Source of the DNA: Oxytricha trifallax
Taxonomy: Eukaryota > Ciliophora > Spirotrichea > Sporadotrichida > Oxytrichidae
Direction: 5' to 3'
Assembly: GCA_000711775.1 (NCBI GenBank)
Contig: ARYC01001084.1
Location: forward strand, 22,509-86,508
Length of the DNA stretch: 64,000 bases
Below, one piece after another: positions 49,232 through 61,123 of the stretch (the first letter of the stretch is position 1; every line of letters starts with the position of its first letter). Position numbers and translations under genes: made by a program. The notes beneath the pieces were generated by a model. That model was not told the origin of the DNA. It worked only from the letters and a program-made list of their open reading frames with translations, and made no database searches.

Positions 49232-52200
49232 TCAAAAGATTATGCACTCATGATCTGTTTGGGACTTAGATCTAGTGTTGCCTTAGTTCTTTCTGTAGTA
49301 TGGTACATAATCTTAATTTTACTAGTTTTGTCTCTTCTAGCCTGATCTCTCCAAATTATTAAGTAACATGCTGAAATCTGCATATTAGTTGCTCTTTATT
49401 TTAGTGTCAGCATATCTAGTGAAAGATTAGTTAAGAGGCCTCAAAGTATCATTCTAAAGATTATGCTGATTGTTGGGGAAGTAGTAACTCTGGTCAAAGG
49501 AGTTGTTCTATCTATAAGTTGGATTTCTAGTAGGCAAAGGCTCATTTTGGATTATAAATAATATAGATAATAGGTATTTTGATTGTTTCTTTGAGGATAA
49601 GTTGGAGCCTTGCGAGGAGGGGTTCTTGCTCTTGTGTAAACTGGCTGATTACCTTGAGTTTAAGCTCTCTAATAATTAACAGAGTCCTAAGTTTCAAACA
49701 GCTTATCATTTGAGAGACTTCTTCTCTGATGTCTCTTTTGCTCAAACTTAAAAAGTTATATCATAAAATTAATAACTTCAAAGGTGAACGTTACTTATAG
49801 TTGGCATATTGACTGATTAAACTTGCCAATTTAGCTTTCTCATCGTAGTAAAGATTTTACCACTTTTTCACTTCTTAGTAGAGGAAACTTTCATTGTCAT
49901 TGTTATGCTTTGAAGTTCTTAACCATTCCATAACATCATCTACAAAATTAATTTTCTCCTGCCCAGAGGTAAAAGATTATTGCTGCTAATTTTTAGATGA
50001 ATTCACTTTCGAATTGTCATAATATTTTCTGGGAACAGCTTTATGAGCCTGGTTTTTGCTTGAGCTACCTTTTATGTTTAAAACTATTGAATTTTAATTG
50101 CCAACTCTCTTATAAAACTCATCTAAAGTACTTGCTCTAAAAACTGTAGAGTTTCTCAAATTTTCGTTGTCTCTTAGTGCTGAGAGGAGCTTTCTAGTTG
50201 AAACGAATGGAAATCTTACTGCTTAAGATATCATGTTTGTAATTAATTTCATATTTTCAATGTTGTTGTTAAGTTGCTATACTTTAGTATAATAGAACAA
50301 GAATCCTAATGCTAAGTTTTCTTCATCAATTTTTAGTTCATTCGATTGAAAATACTAGAAGACACAATAGAAAGGCATATTCAGTACATCATAATCTGCA
50401 GATTGAAGCTTTTAGTTCAAAAGATAGTTATTCTTTTAGGAAGCATAATTATGCTTGGCAATATCAATTTTCTTTAGATCTTGCTAATAATAATCTTAGA
50501 AGTTTTGGCAAATATGATGTGTAAGGCATGAATGCAAAATAAATTCCTTCATGTATACCTTCAAGTTAATTTCATTTCTATCTTTTAATTGACTCAGATT
50601 AATGAACTTCTCATGCCCTATTATCTAGTTTGAATCATGACTAAATGTATGGAAAATAAGAGACTTATACTCTCCAAAGGCTGCATCAATAAGTTCAAAT
50701 TAGAAAAGGATACTTGAAAATTTAATAGGAATATTCAATCCAATCTAAGGCTGCTAATTACTATGTTCATTAATAACGTTTCCTCTTTCTAAAATCCAAA
50801 CACTAACATTGCTTTCACTGTCAATGTCCATCTTAACATGCCAACTTCTTCTTCCGAAATCATAAGCTTTATAAATGAGGGAAATACTCTTATTCTTTTC
50901 AAAGTCTTGTTTCAAGTTTTCCATTTTAAATGTAATAGTTTGCTAAGGTTCTTTCTAACTGAATAAATCTTTCTCCGAAACATAATCTTATAAAACATTC
51001 GAAGAGGGTTTCCAATTGCTCAAATCATTATCCTTTTTATTTTGAAGATCTTCAATACCTTGGATAAAAGTTGAGTCTAGAGCAGCTTAAGGCTTTTTAT
51101 GATCTGCTTTGTACTTTGAGTCCTAAGGAATAGATTTTGCATCTACAACTTGCTGGCTCTTAATGATTGGGCATTTATAATCAGTTTTTGGATCAGTCTA
51201 CTTTAAGAACTCTGAAATTTAAGGAATAATTTGGTAATCATAAGCAGAACAACAATCCATACTCCTTTATGATTTTCTGTACAGATTTGTTATGCTCTTT
51301 TCAGCCCAAATATCAGCAGTGAATTTCAAAATGCTCTCTAAATCTTTGCTTCCATCAACCACAAATAGTAAACTCTAGTCAATGATGTTTCTGAGAGTAG
51401 TAGAGTCAAGTTCATATAGAATGCTTGGATTTGTTCTTAACAAAGAAGGCAAATGCTTTGTCAAATAGAACTGGGAGTAATGTTTCAAATACTCCCAAGC
51501 ATTAGTGCAGCTTTTCCTCCTATTTTCATTGTTCGAAATAGTCTCTTTTAAGAATAAGACTGCTGTAAGTGGGCTCATTTCAGGGATAATTACTTAAGCA
51601 ATTAGAAACTCTTGTAGATATTCTATAAAGAAGAAGTTGCCTATTCTCAAAAGATTAAGTATTTACTGATGAGTTAATTAAATCAAAAATTACTTCTATT
51701 TTATTTACTATAAAAAATAAAGAGGTTACTTGTAGTTTCCATCAGTGCCTACTTTACCAGTATAAGAATAAAGCATAAAAAGCTTAAAAGCTGATTAATC
51801 CATCCAGTCAGGAGCAATAAGCTTTGGGTATTTATCATACCTGTTTATGCCATGACATTCCTTGATAGCTTTCTTTAAGTAATCAGAGCAAGTTTAAAAG
51901 ACAATCTAATGACAAATATATTCATCACTTCTCAATTACAATACCAGGTCCGTGTGAGAATTACTTTCATACAAACTCTTGAAACTTTCATTTATTGGCT
52001 ATCTTTTTCGAATAAGTAACTTGCTTAGGACTTTCAAAGGTGTGATTTGATTTTGATTTAACAATTGCATAAGCTGTTTGTATTTACTCTCATTTGTCTT
52101 TTGCAAAGTTTCAGGCAGAGTAAGGAGAAATAACGCTAAATCATCAATTTCTCTTAATCTTTGACTTGAATTATCTTATTACTAAGCTACGTTCGAAGTA

Positions 52201-52490
52201 CTACCAGGTATGTTCAAATTCAAGTCTACGCTTTTATTGCTTCCCATCAGTTTGGCTTGCTAAATTTAAAATATTATGATAAAATAAAATGTCATAATAA
52301 ATTGCTGAAGTTGTTGAATAGCGGTCTTATAGTATTCAAAAAACTTTTATGGTTCAGTTAACATAATCGCTGTAATTTTAGCGATTTAATCACTGCTCAG
52401 GAATTCACTAAGTTCTTTCAAATAGCCTTTCAGTACTTCTTGATCAATTAGTGATAAGTCACTAAAAATTAATCCTTATTTTATTTATTA
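49232..52490 (-). CDS. BTB-domain protein with several small IESs
   Basis: MDSs joined through four pointer pairs give a frame ending at TGA 49234-49232. N-terminal helical segment LSLIDQEVLKGYLKELSEFL (5' end not found; no ATG). BTB/POZ domain: HTDLVLQLRSDEYICHQIVF, CSDYLKKAIKECH, and SAFKLFMLYSYTGKV, followed by a BACK-like helical region (FFFIEYLQEFLIAQV onward). Middle region contains RRSWHVKMDIDSESNVSVWI, a beta-rich segment. C-terminus is Gln/Asn/Arg-rich. BTB proteins often act as cullin-3 adaptors; that role is inferred. The MGSNKS methionine at 52247 is internal once the 52262-52306 IES is removed. Confidence 0.85.
49550..49581 (-). other. 32 bp IES, pointer ATTTTG
   Basis: ATTTTG at 49544-49549 and 49576-49581 (CAAAAT on the coding strand). 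Removal joins RNNQN to EPLPTRNP in frame. Confidence 0.8.
49750..49778 (-). other. 29 bp IES, pointer AACTT
   Basis: AACTT at 49745-49749 and 49774-49778. Removal joins RSPLK to FEQKRHQR in frame. Confidence 0.78.
51668..51730 (-). other. 63 bp IES, pointer TTACT
   Basis: TTACT at 51663-51667 and 51726-51730. Removal joins GTDGNYKQ to ILNLLRIG in frame; treating it as a GT-AG intron breaks the frame. Confidence 0.78.
52262..52306 (-). other. 45 bp IES, pointer TTGCT
   Basis: TTGCT at 52257-52261 and 52302-52306. Removal joins TAIQQLQQ to AKLMGSNK in frame. Confidence 0.78.
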
Positions 52491-52516
52491 GTTATTTTAG
52501 GGATTTTAATTTTAAT

Positions 52517-54330
52517 TCAAGAAGTTATTATTACTGAATTGAATATTAATTATCTTTTCTGTGTTTATTAAAAGCTTTAATGAATATAATTATGCATAAG
52601 ACACTCCTAGGAAATTTAAGTTACTTTAAAATAACCATATAATTACAAAGTATTATAGAAACATTCTTAACTTATTTATCCAATTTTTAGGGGAAAATTT
52701 TTACAGGCATTTTAAAAGTAAAATTTCTTGACTTAATTCTAAAATAATTTACTTTATTAGAAATACAAATTAACTTGCACAATTAATTTCTATCTTAAAA
52801 TAGTTAGATTACTGAAATTGCTTTACTAAGCCTACTAATTGTTCCAAGTATTATTATTCACATTATATTAAGGATTAAAAGAATTCTATTAATTTTACTA
52901 AGGCTGCTGATTCTAGTTTTAAGTTTAATTACTTATAAATCTAATAGTAGGCTATTTGTTGAACTAATTGTTATTGAAATTATTATTCCCATTATTGTTG
53001 TTATTGCTGTTTTACTATTGAGTGAAGTTAAACTAATTATTATTTTAAGGAAAATTATTGTTGCAATTTGCCCAGGCATTTTAGTTCGGTTTGTTTGTGA
53101 AGGGGTTTTGGTATGAATTGCTCACTGGTTTGAAACCCTAGTTTTGGGTGTTGTTGTTGGATGAGAATGGGTTATTCTGGAAATTGCTAGAAGCCTGATT
53201 ATTAAAGGAGGGTGTGAAGTTAGGCTTCTAAAAAGCAGACTGATTTGAAGGTTGGAAACTCATATTCATAGTCTGATCATTTTTATTATTGTTGCTGTTA
53301 AAGTTATTCTGGAAACCATTATTATTGCCATTGAAATTTTAATTAGTAATCATACTCTATCTGACCACATTAGTAGTCTAAGTTTGGAAATTGTTCTAGT
53401 TATTGTTTTATGCATTGTTAAACCCGAAGTTAAATGGTGGAAATTTCTTGGGAATATTGTTAGGATTTTTGTTCTCATTAACTGCAATCACAATCAACCC
53501 TGCAGCTGGCTTGTTTTGATTGGTGTTGAAGGCCAATTATAAAATAAATATAAGTGGTTATTAGCTAGGTTAGATGCTGTTAACAGAGTTGGTGAAAGCT
53601 TGAGTTCGATTAATCAAAGGAGTCTTTTGGTTTTAGAAAGTTGTAGTACTTTACCTTATGTTTCCTGCATTTGAGGTAAGTCTATTATTCATTTAAAAAT
53701 TAAAATAATTTTTATTCTGGGCGAGAGCCTATCTATGTTGCATAGCTTTAGTAGTTCTTATAACAGGCCCACTTTGTTATGTAGTCTGACTTCTGTTGAA
53801 ATTTGAGATACTTTACTAGTTTGGATTACTCTATCTTTGATTTTGGAACAAATTCTAGTCACCAACAAGCTATGAGAGTTTACCATTAACTTACTACAAA
53901 CTGTTCATTTCAATCATAACATCATTGAAAGCCAAATTATAGTTATTGTACTGATTGAAAGTTTAGTCAAGGTTCTGTCCTTATCCAAAGCAAAAAGAAT
54001 TGTCTCCTACATTTGTCAAAAACAAGCTTATTATATTTGGTTACTGTGAGTTTGCCAACAAATCTGGAATATTAATCCCTTCATAGTTATCAGGTATCTA
54101 TATCCTAACTTCTCCTAATTCAGAATGGAATTGCATGAGGTTTGGACCGATCACAATCTAATTTGGGCAGCACTTATTGATTGTAAAGAGAAATGGTTTT
54201 GAGTTTGGATCGAGTATTTTTCCTCCGAAAATCAAACCAGAATCTTAAGGAGAATTGCAGTAGACCACATTTTCTAAAGTAACAATCTTTTTTGTGCAAA
54301 ATGCTACTACTTGGAATTTTTCATTATTAA
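52517..54330 (-). CDS. N/Q-rich FN-repeat protein, 5' end at foldback B
   Basis: Coding from the very edge of foldback B (FNNEKFQVVAF...) leftward. The first 150 residues look globular (IFGGKILDPNSKPFLFTINK, PNLMQFHSELGEVRIQIPDN). Then comes a long Asn/Gln/Phe-rich part (NFQNNFNSNNN, QNPFTNKPNQNAW), FG/FN-nucleoporin-like in composition. An AT-rich break near 53535-53575 is probably an intron or IES. Coding character fades after about 52840; the formal TGA is 52519-52517. No start codon is visible: the gene is cut by, or begins beyond, the palindrome. Confidence 0.65.
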
Positions 54331-54332
54331 AT

Positions 54333-55504
54333 GTTCCAACCGAGACCCCCCCTCCCACCACCCCTCCAAGGCCTAAAACGAGACCCCCCTCACTCAACAA
54401 CATCCCTATTCATATGAAAATTTTGATTCTCGATGTTTAAATCATTTTCCTTCATGACATCTTGATCTCATAATTTTTTTTACATAAAACATATATATAA
54501 AAATATTTTTCCAACAAATCAAATGCTATTCTTTATTAAATTTCTTATTTAACAACTTTCACTACGTCCGCCGTCTTTTCTATTCAGATGCTCCCATAGG
54601 AAATTAATCAAAAGAATATTTCCATATGACTCGGTAATGATATAATAAAAAATTATGAGCCAAAAAACTCATACAACTAACTTTATTTTTAAAAAATTCA
54701 ATATAAACACTCTATTAATCTGTATTCGAAATATGATTAATTTTTATAATAAATTTTCCTAATTTTATATAATTAATACTAATAATATTTTTATATAAAC
54801 TAATAGTTATGAAAAAAATTCATTTGAAAAGTATTAAAATAAAATCTATTTAAACATGAATTATCAAGAAGCCCCCAAAGGGACCGATTTAAATATAAAT
54901 ATCTTCTTGATTTATTTTTAGATATTTAGTATTTTTTTTAAAAAATAATAATTCATGTTTAAATAGATTTTATTTTAATACTTTTCAAATGAATTTTTTT
55001 CATAACTATTAGTTTATATAAAAATATTATTGGTAATAATTATATATATTTAGGAAAATTTATTATAAAAATTAATCATATTTCCAATACAGATTAATAG
55101 AGTGTTTATATTGAATTTTTTTAAATAAAGTTAGTTGTATGAGTTTTTTGGCTCATAATTTTTTATTATATCATTACCGAGTCATATGGAAATATTCTTT
55201 TGATTAATTTCCTATGGGAGCATCTGAATAGAAAAGACGGCGGACGTAGTGAAAGTTGTTAAATAAGAAATTTAATAAAGAATAGCATTTGATTTGTTGG
55301 AAAAATATTTTTATATATATGTTTTATGTAAAAAAAATTATGAGATCAAGATGTCATGAAGGAAAATGATTTAAACATCGAGAATCAAAATTTTCATATG
55401 AATAGGGATGTTGTTGAGGTGGGAGGGGGGGTCTAGTTAGGATGGGAGATGGGGTCTCGTTTTAGGCCTGGGAAGGGGGGTGGGAGGGGGGTCTCGGTTG
55501 GAAC
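54333..55504. repeat. giant foldback B (1172 bp palindrome), AAT target duplication
   Basis: Ends GTTCCAACCGAGACCCCCC and the complement GGTCTCGGTTGGAAC. AAT lies at both flanks (54330-54332 and 55505-55507). Arms of about 550 bp are almost identical around an 80 bp loop at about 54866-54945. Tips hold repeated GAGACCCCCC units; the right tip has about 26 bp extra. Motif TTTCCTTCATGACATCT (54446-54462) and the following CATAATTTTT/ATATATAAAA tract align with foldback A. No reading frame of note inside. Confidence 0.93.
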
Positions 55505-55638
55505 AATTAAAGTAATAGATTTAATTTGGTGTAATTTTTATAAATTAATCACTTTTTAAATACAAAATTACACTATAACAATGAAATTACATAAAGTTTA
55601 AAACAACTCATTTTATTCATGATATTTTATGACTCATC

Positions 55639-56262
55639 TCATATTAACAGATCTAAGAAATAATTCCTTATAACTATAATTTGCTTTTAAAATTAATTAT
55701 AATCATTAACAAAATATATTTTAACAATATTATTTCCAGCTTATGACATAGCAAAGCCAACATGACTTTGAATTAATCCCTTAAGAAGCTTTTCTTTATA
55801 AGGCCCATTGATCATGTTGTCAACAACCTTCAAGAAATTATCTCTAATTTCCTAATGTAATGAAAAATTAATATCATAATTTAAACTCACCTGACCAGTG
55901 AACTGAAAGCTCTTGGGTTTAAAATCTTCATCATAGTACAAGTAGTCAAAGTTAGAAACGCTAACAACTTAATATTGCTGAATGCTAAAATAAACAAATT
56001 TAGTAAGTAATGAGAAAATTAAGTTAAAATGTTTTAGGATGGGAAAAAAGTGATCAATGAGATGGTAATTAACTTACATTTGCTAGAAACTAGGATCTTA
56101 AGTAGTCTAAACGTTTTACTAGAGCAACTCATTGGATATCATCTCAGCTATTCTATCTCGGCTTAAAGGTTTTTTTCGCAGAGCTTATCTCTGGGTATTA
56201 AGTGTTTGATAAAATTCATCAAGGATTGCTGAAGAATTGCTTTGTAGTTAGTCGGTTAAAAT
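55639..56262 (-). CDS. hypothetical protein, 3' part, two introns
   Basis: Coding segments joined by introns 55985-56077 (GTAAGT...TTTTAG) and 55852-55890 (GTGAGT...CATTAG) give NSSAILDEFYQTLNTQRQAL, then QQYQVVSVSNFDYLYYDEDF, then EIRDNFLKVVDNMINGPYKE and HVGFAMSQAGNN, with formal TGA 55641-55639. The 5' end runs into AT-rich DNA near 56262 without ATG. No domain recognised; splice sites and phase make it a real gene fragment. Confidence 0.65.
55852..55890 (-). other. 39 nt intron
   Basis: GTGAGTTTAA...CATTAG; joins FQFTGQ to EIRDNF in frame. Confidence 0.72.
55985..56077 (-). other. 93 nt intron
   Basis: GTAAGTTAATT...ATTTTAG; joins DPSFQQ to IIQQYQVV in frame. Confidence 0.72.
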
Positions 56263-56269
56263 AAATTAA

Positions 56270-57290
56270 TAAAAAATAAATGGGGATTTCAAAGAATGAA
56301 ATTGCTTTCAAATATAAATTCCTATTAAATATGTTTTCACAAGCGTGAGAAGAAATAAATTTTTAAAGAAAAAATTATTAATCAATTAAGATATTATAGG
56401 GCTAGTCAAATTGCTTTGTTAATTTTACTACATTTTGAAAGTAAAAAATTGAATAATTATAAATCAAACTGAATTCAAATTTAAATTCTATCAGTCTTAT
56501 TTCATCATACGAAAACCTTTTTTGATTTTATATTTTGAAAATTAAATAATCATTTATATTATTTCAATCTATGTGAATATTATCGCTAATTCCAAGATAT
56601 TGAAATGATTTCTCACACATTCTAAGCTGCTTCGCCTGGTTATTTCTAAGATTATTAAACTTAACTTTTACATTATTGCTAAAATAGAATTGAATCAGGA
56701 AATTGTGAAAATAAAATTAAAATTAAATAAATAATATAATTAGACCAATGGAAAATGAGTAAACCCCAAATCCCCTCAATTTCAAAACCCCTGTGTTTTT
56801 GTTGCCATGTGTCATTTTTTTATTAATAGTTAATCAAAAAATTTAGGGGGCTGGTCAAAATCATAAATGTATTTGTAAAAATTGACACATCTCAAATTTA
56901 GGGGTCTATATAATTAGGGAAGTTGGGAGATTTGCGAAATTAGCGATTTTAGAGACTTACGTAGTTTAGAGCAAAATAGGGACTTTTTCATAAAAACCTC
57001 TCTCATTTACCGAAAAGGGGCTTGAAAGTAGAGTAACTCCATTAAAATTTGGAAGTTTTGCCAAAATATGGCATTCATGCATGATTGCGATAATATAAGC
57101 AAATGCAACTAAGAAGAATCGCTAAGGAAGTGGCCATTTTAAGAGAGCAAATGTGAAATAGAAGCAGTATTTTAGAATCGAGTGTTGTAAAGAGTGAATT
57201 AGGACATTTTTAAGTAAAATATAAATAGTGTTATTAATTATAATAATCTGCGATGAATTTAAAACTGAAATGACAGGGGAAATTGTAAAG
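56270..57290. other. spacer with degenerate telomere-like patch
   Basis: AT-rich to 56750. At 56764-56791 there is a run of C-tracts (CCCCAAATCCCC, then AAAACCCC), and 56840-57080 has short G-tracts and higher complexity. This could be the worn end of a telomere-bearing type transposon, but no partner repeat was found. Confidence 0.4.
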
Positions 57291-57299
57291 GGAAACAGG

Positions 57300-60070
57300 T
57301 TTTATACACTACTTCAGCTATGAAACAAACATCATCACACAAAACAGAACCGAAGAGTGTGAATCCACTTCTTAATACTGAATGCCCACATCCCCTGGAT
57401 GCCTTCTTTTCTTAAATTCTGAACGATTTCAGAAACCTCTTCACCAATTGCTGCCTAAAAGTGTAAAGCCCATTAAAACTTACTTGTTCTGAATAGTGTC
57501 CATCTTCATCTCCTTCTTTGTAAAGAGAATAACTGCTCAATTGGATTGAGCCAAGGCGAGTATTCGGCGTTGAAGAGCACATTCACTTTAAACTTTCCGG
57601 CTGTGGCTAACATCTCTGAATATTTATGAATGACTGCGTTGTCCATCAGCAGGACCACTTTCTTAGAGTGTAGTTCTTTGTCAGTTCTTACACTGCGTAA
57701 GGTATGGTAGATAAAGTTTTCAAAGAGAACTGAGTCAAAAGCTCCTTCTATCACTTGACTGGAGATAATTCTATCCTAGGAAATCGCAGCAATATAAGAC
57801 ATTGAGAATTGCTATCTCTTAGCTGAGCTATTCTTAATTAACAACTCTCTCACTTCATCCCATAGTGTCCCAGGTTCTGCTTCATCTCACTCTAGTATTC
57901 ATAATGCTTTTCAAGTGAGGGTCTATAAATAGCTGGGGCAAAGCTTTTAGCAAGAGCCCCTTTCACTCTGCAAGTTTCCTGCTCTGACCCAGGGTTCAAT
58001 GAGTCTTTGTGGAAGCTACTTGAGAGTTTTAATTTCCTAGGAGTGACCGCAAACCGACTTTCCAACTTGGTTTGGCACCTAGGTCAACAGACTTCTTCCT
58101 CGAAGATTCCAGTTTTATTTTTGATATTTTATCGAGAATAGGAGTTAAACCACTCTTCACTTTTGAAGCTGAATTGTCTTCAGACATTACTGATTTCACT
58201 GAACTATTTATGCGGAAACTCTGAAAAGTTTTAGTCAAGCTGAATTTCTAATTGGAGGTCTCAGGGACCTCTAATATCGGGGAGAGATCCTTTGTAAATG
58301 CAAGCCGAGTTTTCATTGAAGGGGTCTGAAGTTGCTTTTTTAATGGTTTCAGTTATGGATTTCCCTAAAAGTATTATGCATTAATAATTACCTTAGTATT
58401 TTCAATGGTTTTCTAACTATAATTACTGGTTTTCGATGATACTTTGACCCCCTTAGAACTTTCGCTCCATGAATTTAGATTGGAGTGCTGACATGATTCT
58501 TTGGCGTCTAGGATATTTCTTAAACCCCTATCTTACCTTAGGTCCTATAAAGCTTTTAATTGCAAAATTGCTAATTGCTTACGAAATTGACTTAGCCATA
58601 CCGAATTTTCCACTTTTAATATTTCCAACCTTTTAATTACAATTTTAAGAAAACCCTAAGTCAAATGAATTTGAAACCTTCTCTAATTATTCCCCAACAT
58701 TTTCAATTTTTTCCAGGTGGAAGCTCTCTGAGAATTTTGAAGATGAAGAATCAGAACTTTGATCCATTTTGAGGAGCATTTTCCCATACAAAAGTCTGTC
58801 ATCGCTAGCGAGGATCATGCTATCATTTTGCAACCTTTTTTATCGCTTCTGTAAATTTGCAGAATCTCGATGCATATCTTTAATGTTGAAGCTCCATTAC
58901 TTTGAGGGCATCGAGTCCGATCGGAAGTTGCTCTCATCAACTAAATGATAACTGCATCCTTATATAAGAACTGAGCCAACAACCTGCTAATCCAGAGCCT
59001 CTTCTCATTGAAGTTCGGGTCTCTATACTTTGTATTAGCAGCCTGAGTTTTACCATATCTTAGATGGAACTTATCTCACACAATCTTTTGAAGAGTGGTA
59101 ACGCAAGGCACCTTAAGTAGCTTACACTCTGCCTTTGTTTGAGCCAGGTTTAATAAATAATTATGAAGCTTCTATCCTGTAACTTCGTAAATTCCGTTCT
59201 GTTCTAGGTAGGCCTGGATAGAATCAAGCAAGAGCTAGTTCCCACAAACCCCTTTTCTACCCACTTTCTTTTGTGATTCAGGATCAAGAATCTTATGCTT
59301 GACCTCGTACTTAAACTTTTCGATAGTCTTATATACAACATCCACATCCATCCTCAATTTCTTAGCCACTTGACGAGGCTTTAATTGTTCGTTATAGTAT
59401 AGATTAATAACCTCTAATTTCTTACATGCGAGCTTAGCTTCTCTTTTCTTCAAATAAGGATTGCTAATTAACTTCTAGGATTTGCCTTTTTATTTCATTG
59501 TCTCGTTGAGTGCATCTATTAATTTTTGACTGCCTCTAAGAGCTCCTCGTTACTCATCAACTTTACATCCTCCTGTAATATTATAGCTTGTGTCGCTTCC
59601 TTAATTATTCATAACTGGTTTATTCCTGATTCTGGCAAGTCAAAAACTTTGAAGGTAAGCTTCAAGGAATTTGCAAAGCTCATCATCATTTTATATGTAA
59701 CAAACATCAACATTACTGGCTAAATATTCTTGAATTTTTTCTTAAGGAAGTTTTATAATTGCTCCACCTGCAAGCTTCTAGATTTGTACAGGGACTTCAC
59801 CACTGTTTAGCAGTTATCCAGAATTGTATGTGAACTTTGTTGACTAAATAACGTTTGGGAAAAATTTACCAAGCACGACAGGAGTCCATTTAACAATAGA
59901 TTTCTCTTAAGCCTTAACTTTGCTTAGCTTGATTTCAGTCAGGACATTAGTGATGAGAAACTCGTCGCTCAATATTGAATTCTGTGAGCAAGAAACTCCT
60001 GAATAAGACGCATCCTTAGACTCTTCGAAGAATGCTGATGAATTTGTTGTTTGAGGGTATTATTTCTTTG
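57300..60070 (-). mobile_element. decayed DDE transposon (Tc1/mariner-like), ends not found
   Basis: All coding pieces read on the minus strand and are unlike the TBE genes. From the 5' side: a region of about 120 codons (59640-60030), a helix-turn-helix (59235-59453: NEQLKPRQVAKKLRMDVDVV), the first acidic motif LVDESNF (about 58930), a 1.2 kb interval, then VVLLMDNAVIHKY and EYSPWLNPIEQLFS (57506-57754). Inverted ends and target duplication were not identified, so limits are approximate. Confidence 0.7.
57506..59453 (-). pseudogene. DDE transposase, split by an insertion
   Basis: HTH domain (59453-59235), D1 in VDESNFRSDSMPSKQW (about 58930), D2 in LLMDNAVIHK (about 57650) and the third acidic residue in PWLNPIEQLF (about 57540). 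D1-D2 spacing is about 1290 nt, against roughly 270-300 nt in Tc1/IS630 enzymes. The interval carries Ser/Lys-rich frames (58029-58238: SGLTPILDKISKIKLESSRK) and frame changes, so an insertion or a domain unique to this family interrupts the catalytic core. Stop TGA directly follows QLFSLQRRR. Decayed on present evidence. Confidence 0.65.
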
Positions 60071-61120
60071 GTCTCTCATTTTTAATTAGCTTTAAATTTA
60101 TATTCAATATCTACTCATTATTACTTTAACGAAAATTTCTTGGGATTTTATTAATTTCTTTTTAATTATTGGCCTGATTATAAATATAGCGTTAAGTTAC
60201 ATTTCTAAAGTATATTAATTCATAGCTAACTTTAGAATTTAAAATCAAAAAAATAAAAGCTCCACTTACTTATATCTAATTTTTCTTCAACAGACTTAAC
60301 CTACACAATTAATCCTCTTAATTACTAGAGTTAAGTAAAAAAACATGTTAAATAAATTATAGAGGCAGTTACTTTTCTAAACTATATATGCTAAAAGTTT
60401 GACTTTTGTATTTTGATTACATTGCTTCCTTAAGTACAAAATGAATAAAACCTACAGAATTTCAGGATTAGCTAATAACTTAAAAAATGCAGTAATTTCA
60501 GTTATCAATTCAAATTCCCTTCTTAAATCTCTATTTCACATGAAATTTGGATCAAGACCAATTAATTTAATTTTAAAAGTTAAAATTAAAAATTGATCAA
60601 AAGTTTCTAAAGCTTTTCTGTTTTTAAAAATGATTGTAAATGAATAAAATTAAGCCAAAATTAAAACTTTATAGATTTTTGTTACAAAAAGTTATGATCT
60701 GCGATTTATTTCAAATTAAGAGTTTGAATTGGGAAAATGGTGATTAGATAATCACTTTCGTTATTTTATATTAATTTATCTGGAGAACACTTTTTCATTT
60801 TAAGAATAAAATATTGGGGAATATTTTGCTACTAAATATTTTTTTAAGAGAATTCAAGTCCAGTAATGATTATAAAAAAAAAAGTCAGATACTCAGAAAA
60901 CGTGAATCTAATATAAGAAAAAAACTTAAGAACCTGGCTTAATTTTAAGATCTAAAGAAACAAGAAAGTACCCACTTAATATTAAGGAATTAAATACCCT
61001 TAAAATAATAATTAGCAAAAAGCTACAGCTTAATCAAGGTTAATGATCAAATTAATTCAAAGGAACAGTAATTTAACAGAACATAAAAATAACCCAACTG
61101 ATTCAGAATCGACTTTGAAG
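60070..61120. other. AT-rich spacer, nothing recognised
   Basis: Neither strand shows coding character beyond short AT-driven frames. Confidence 0.55.
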
Positions 61121-61123
61121 AAC

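Noticed and set aside
53252-53542. 96-codon plus-strand frame rich in Ile/Val
   Set aside because: Antisense of the Asn/Gln-rich minus-strand gene (AAT/AAC codons read backwards as ATT/GTT).
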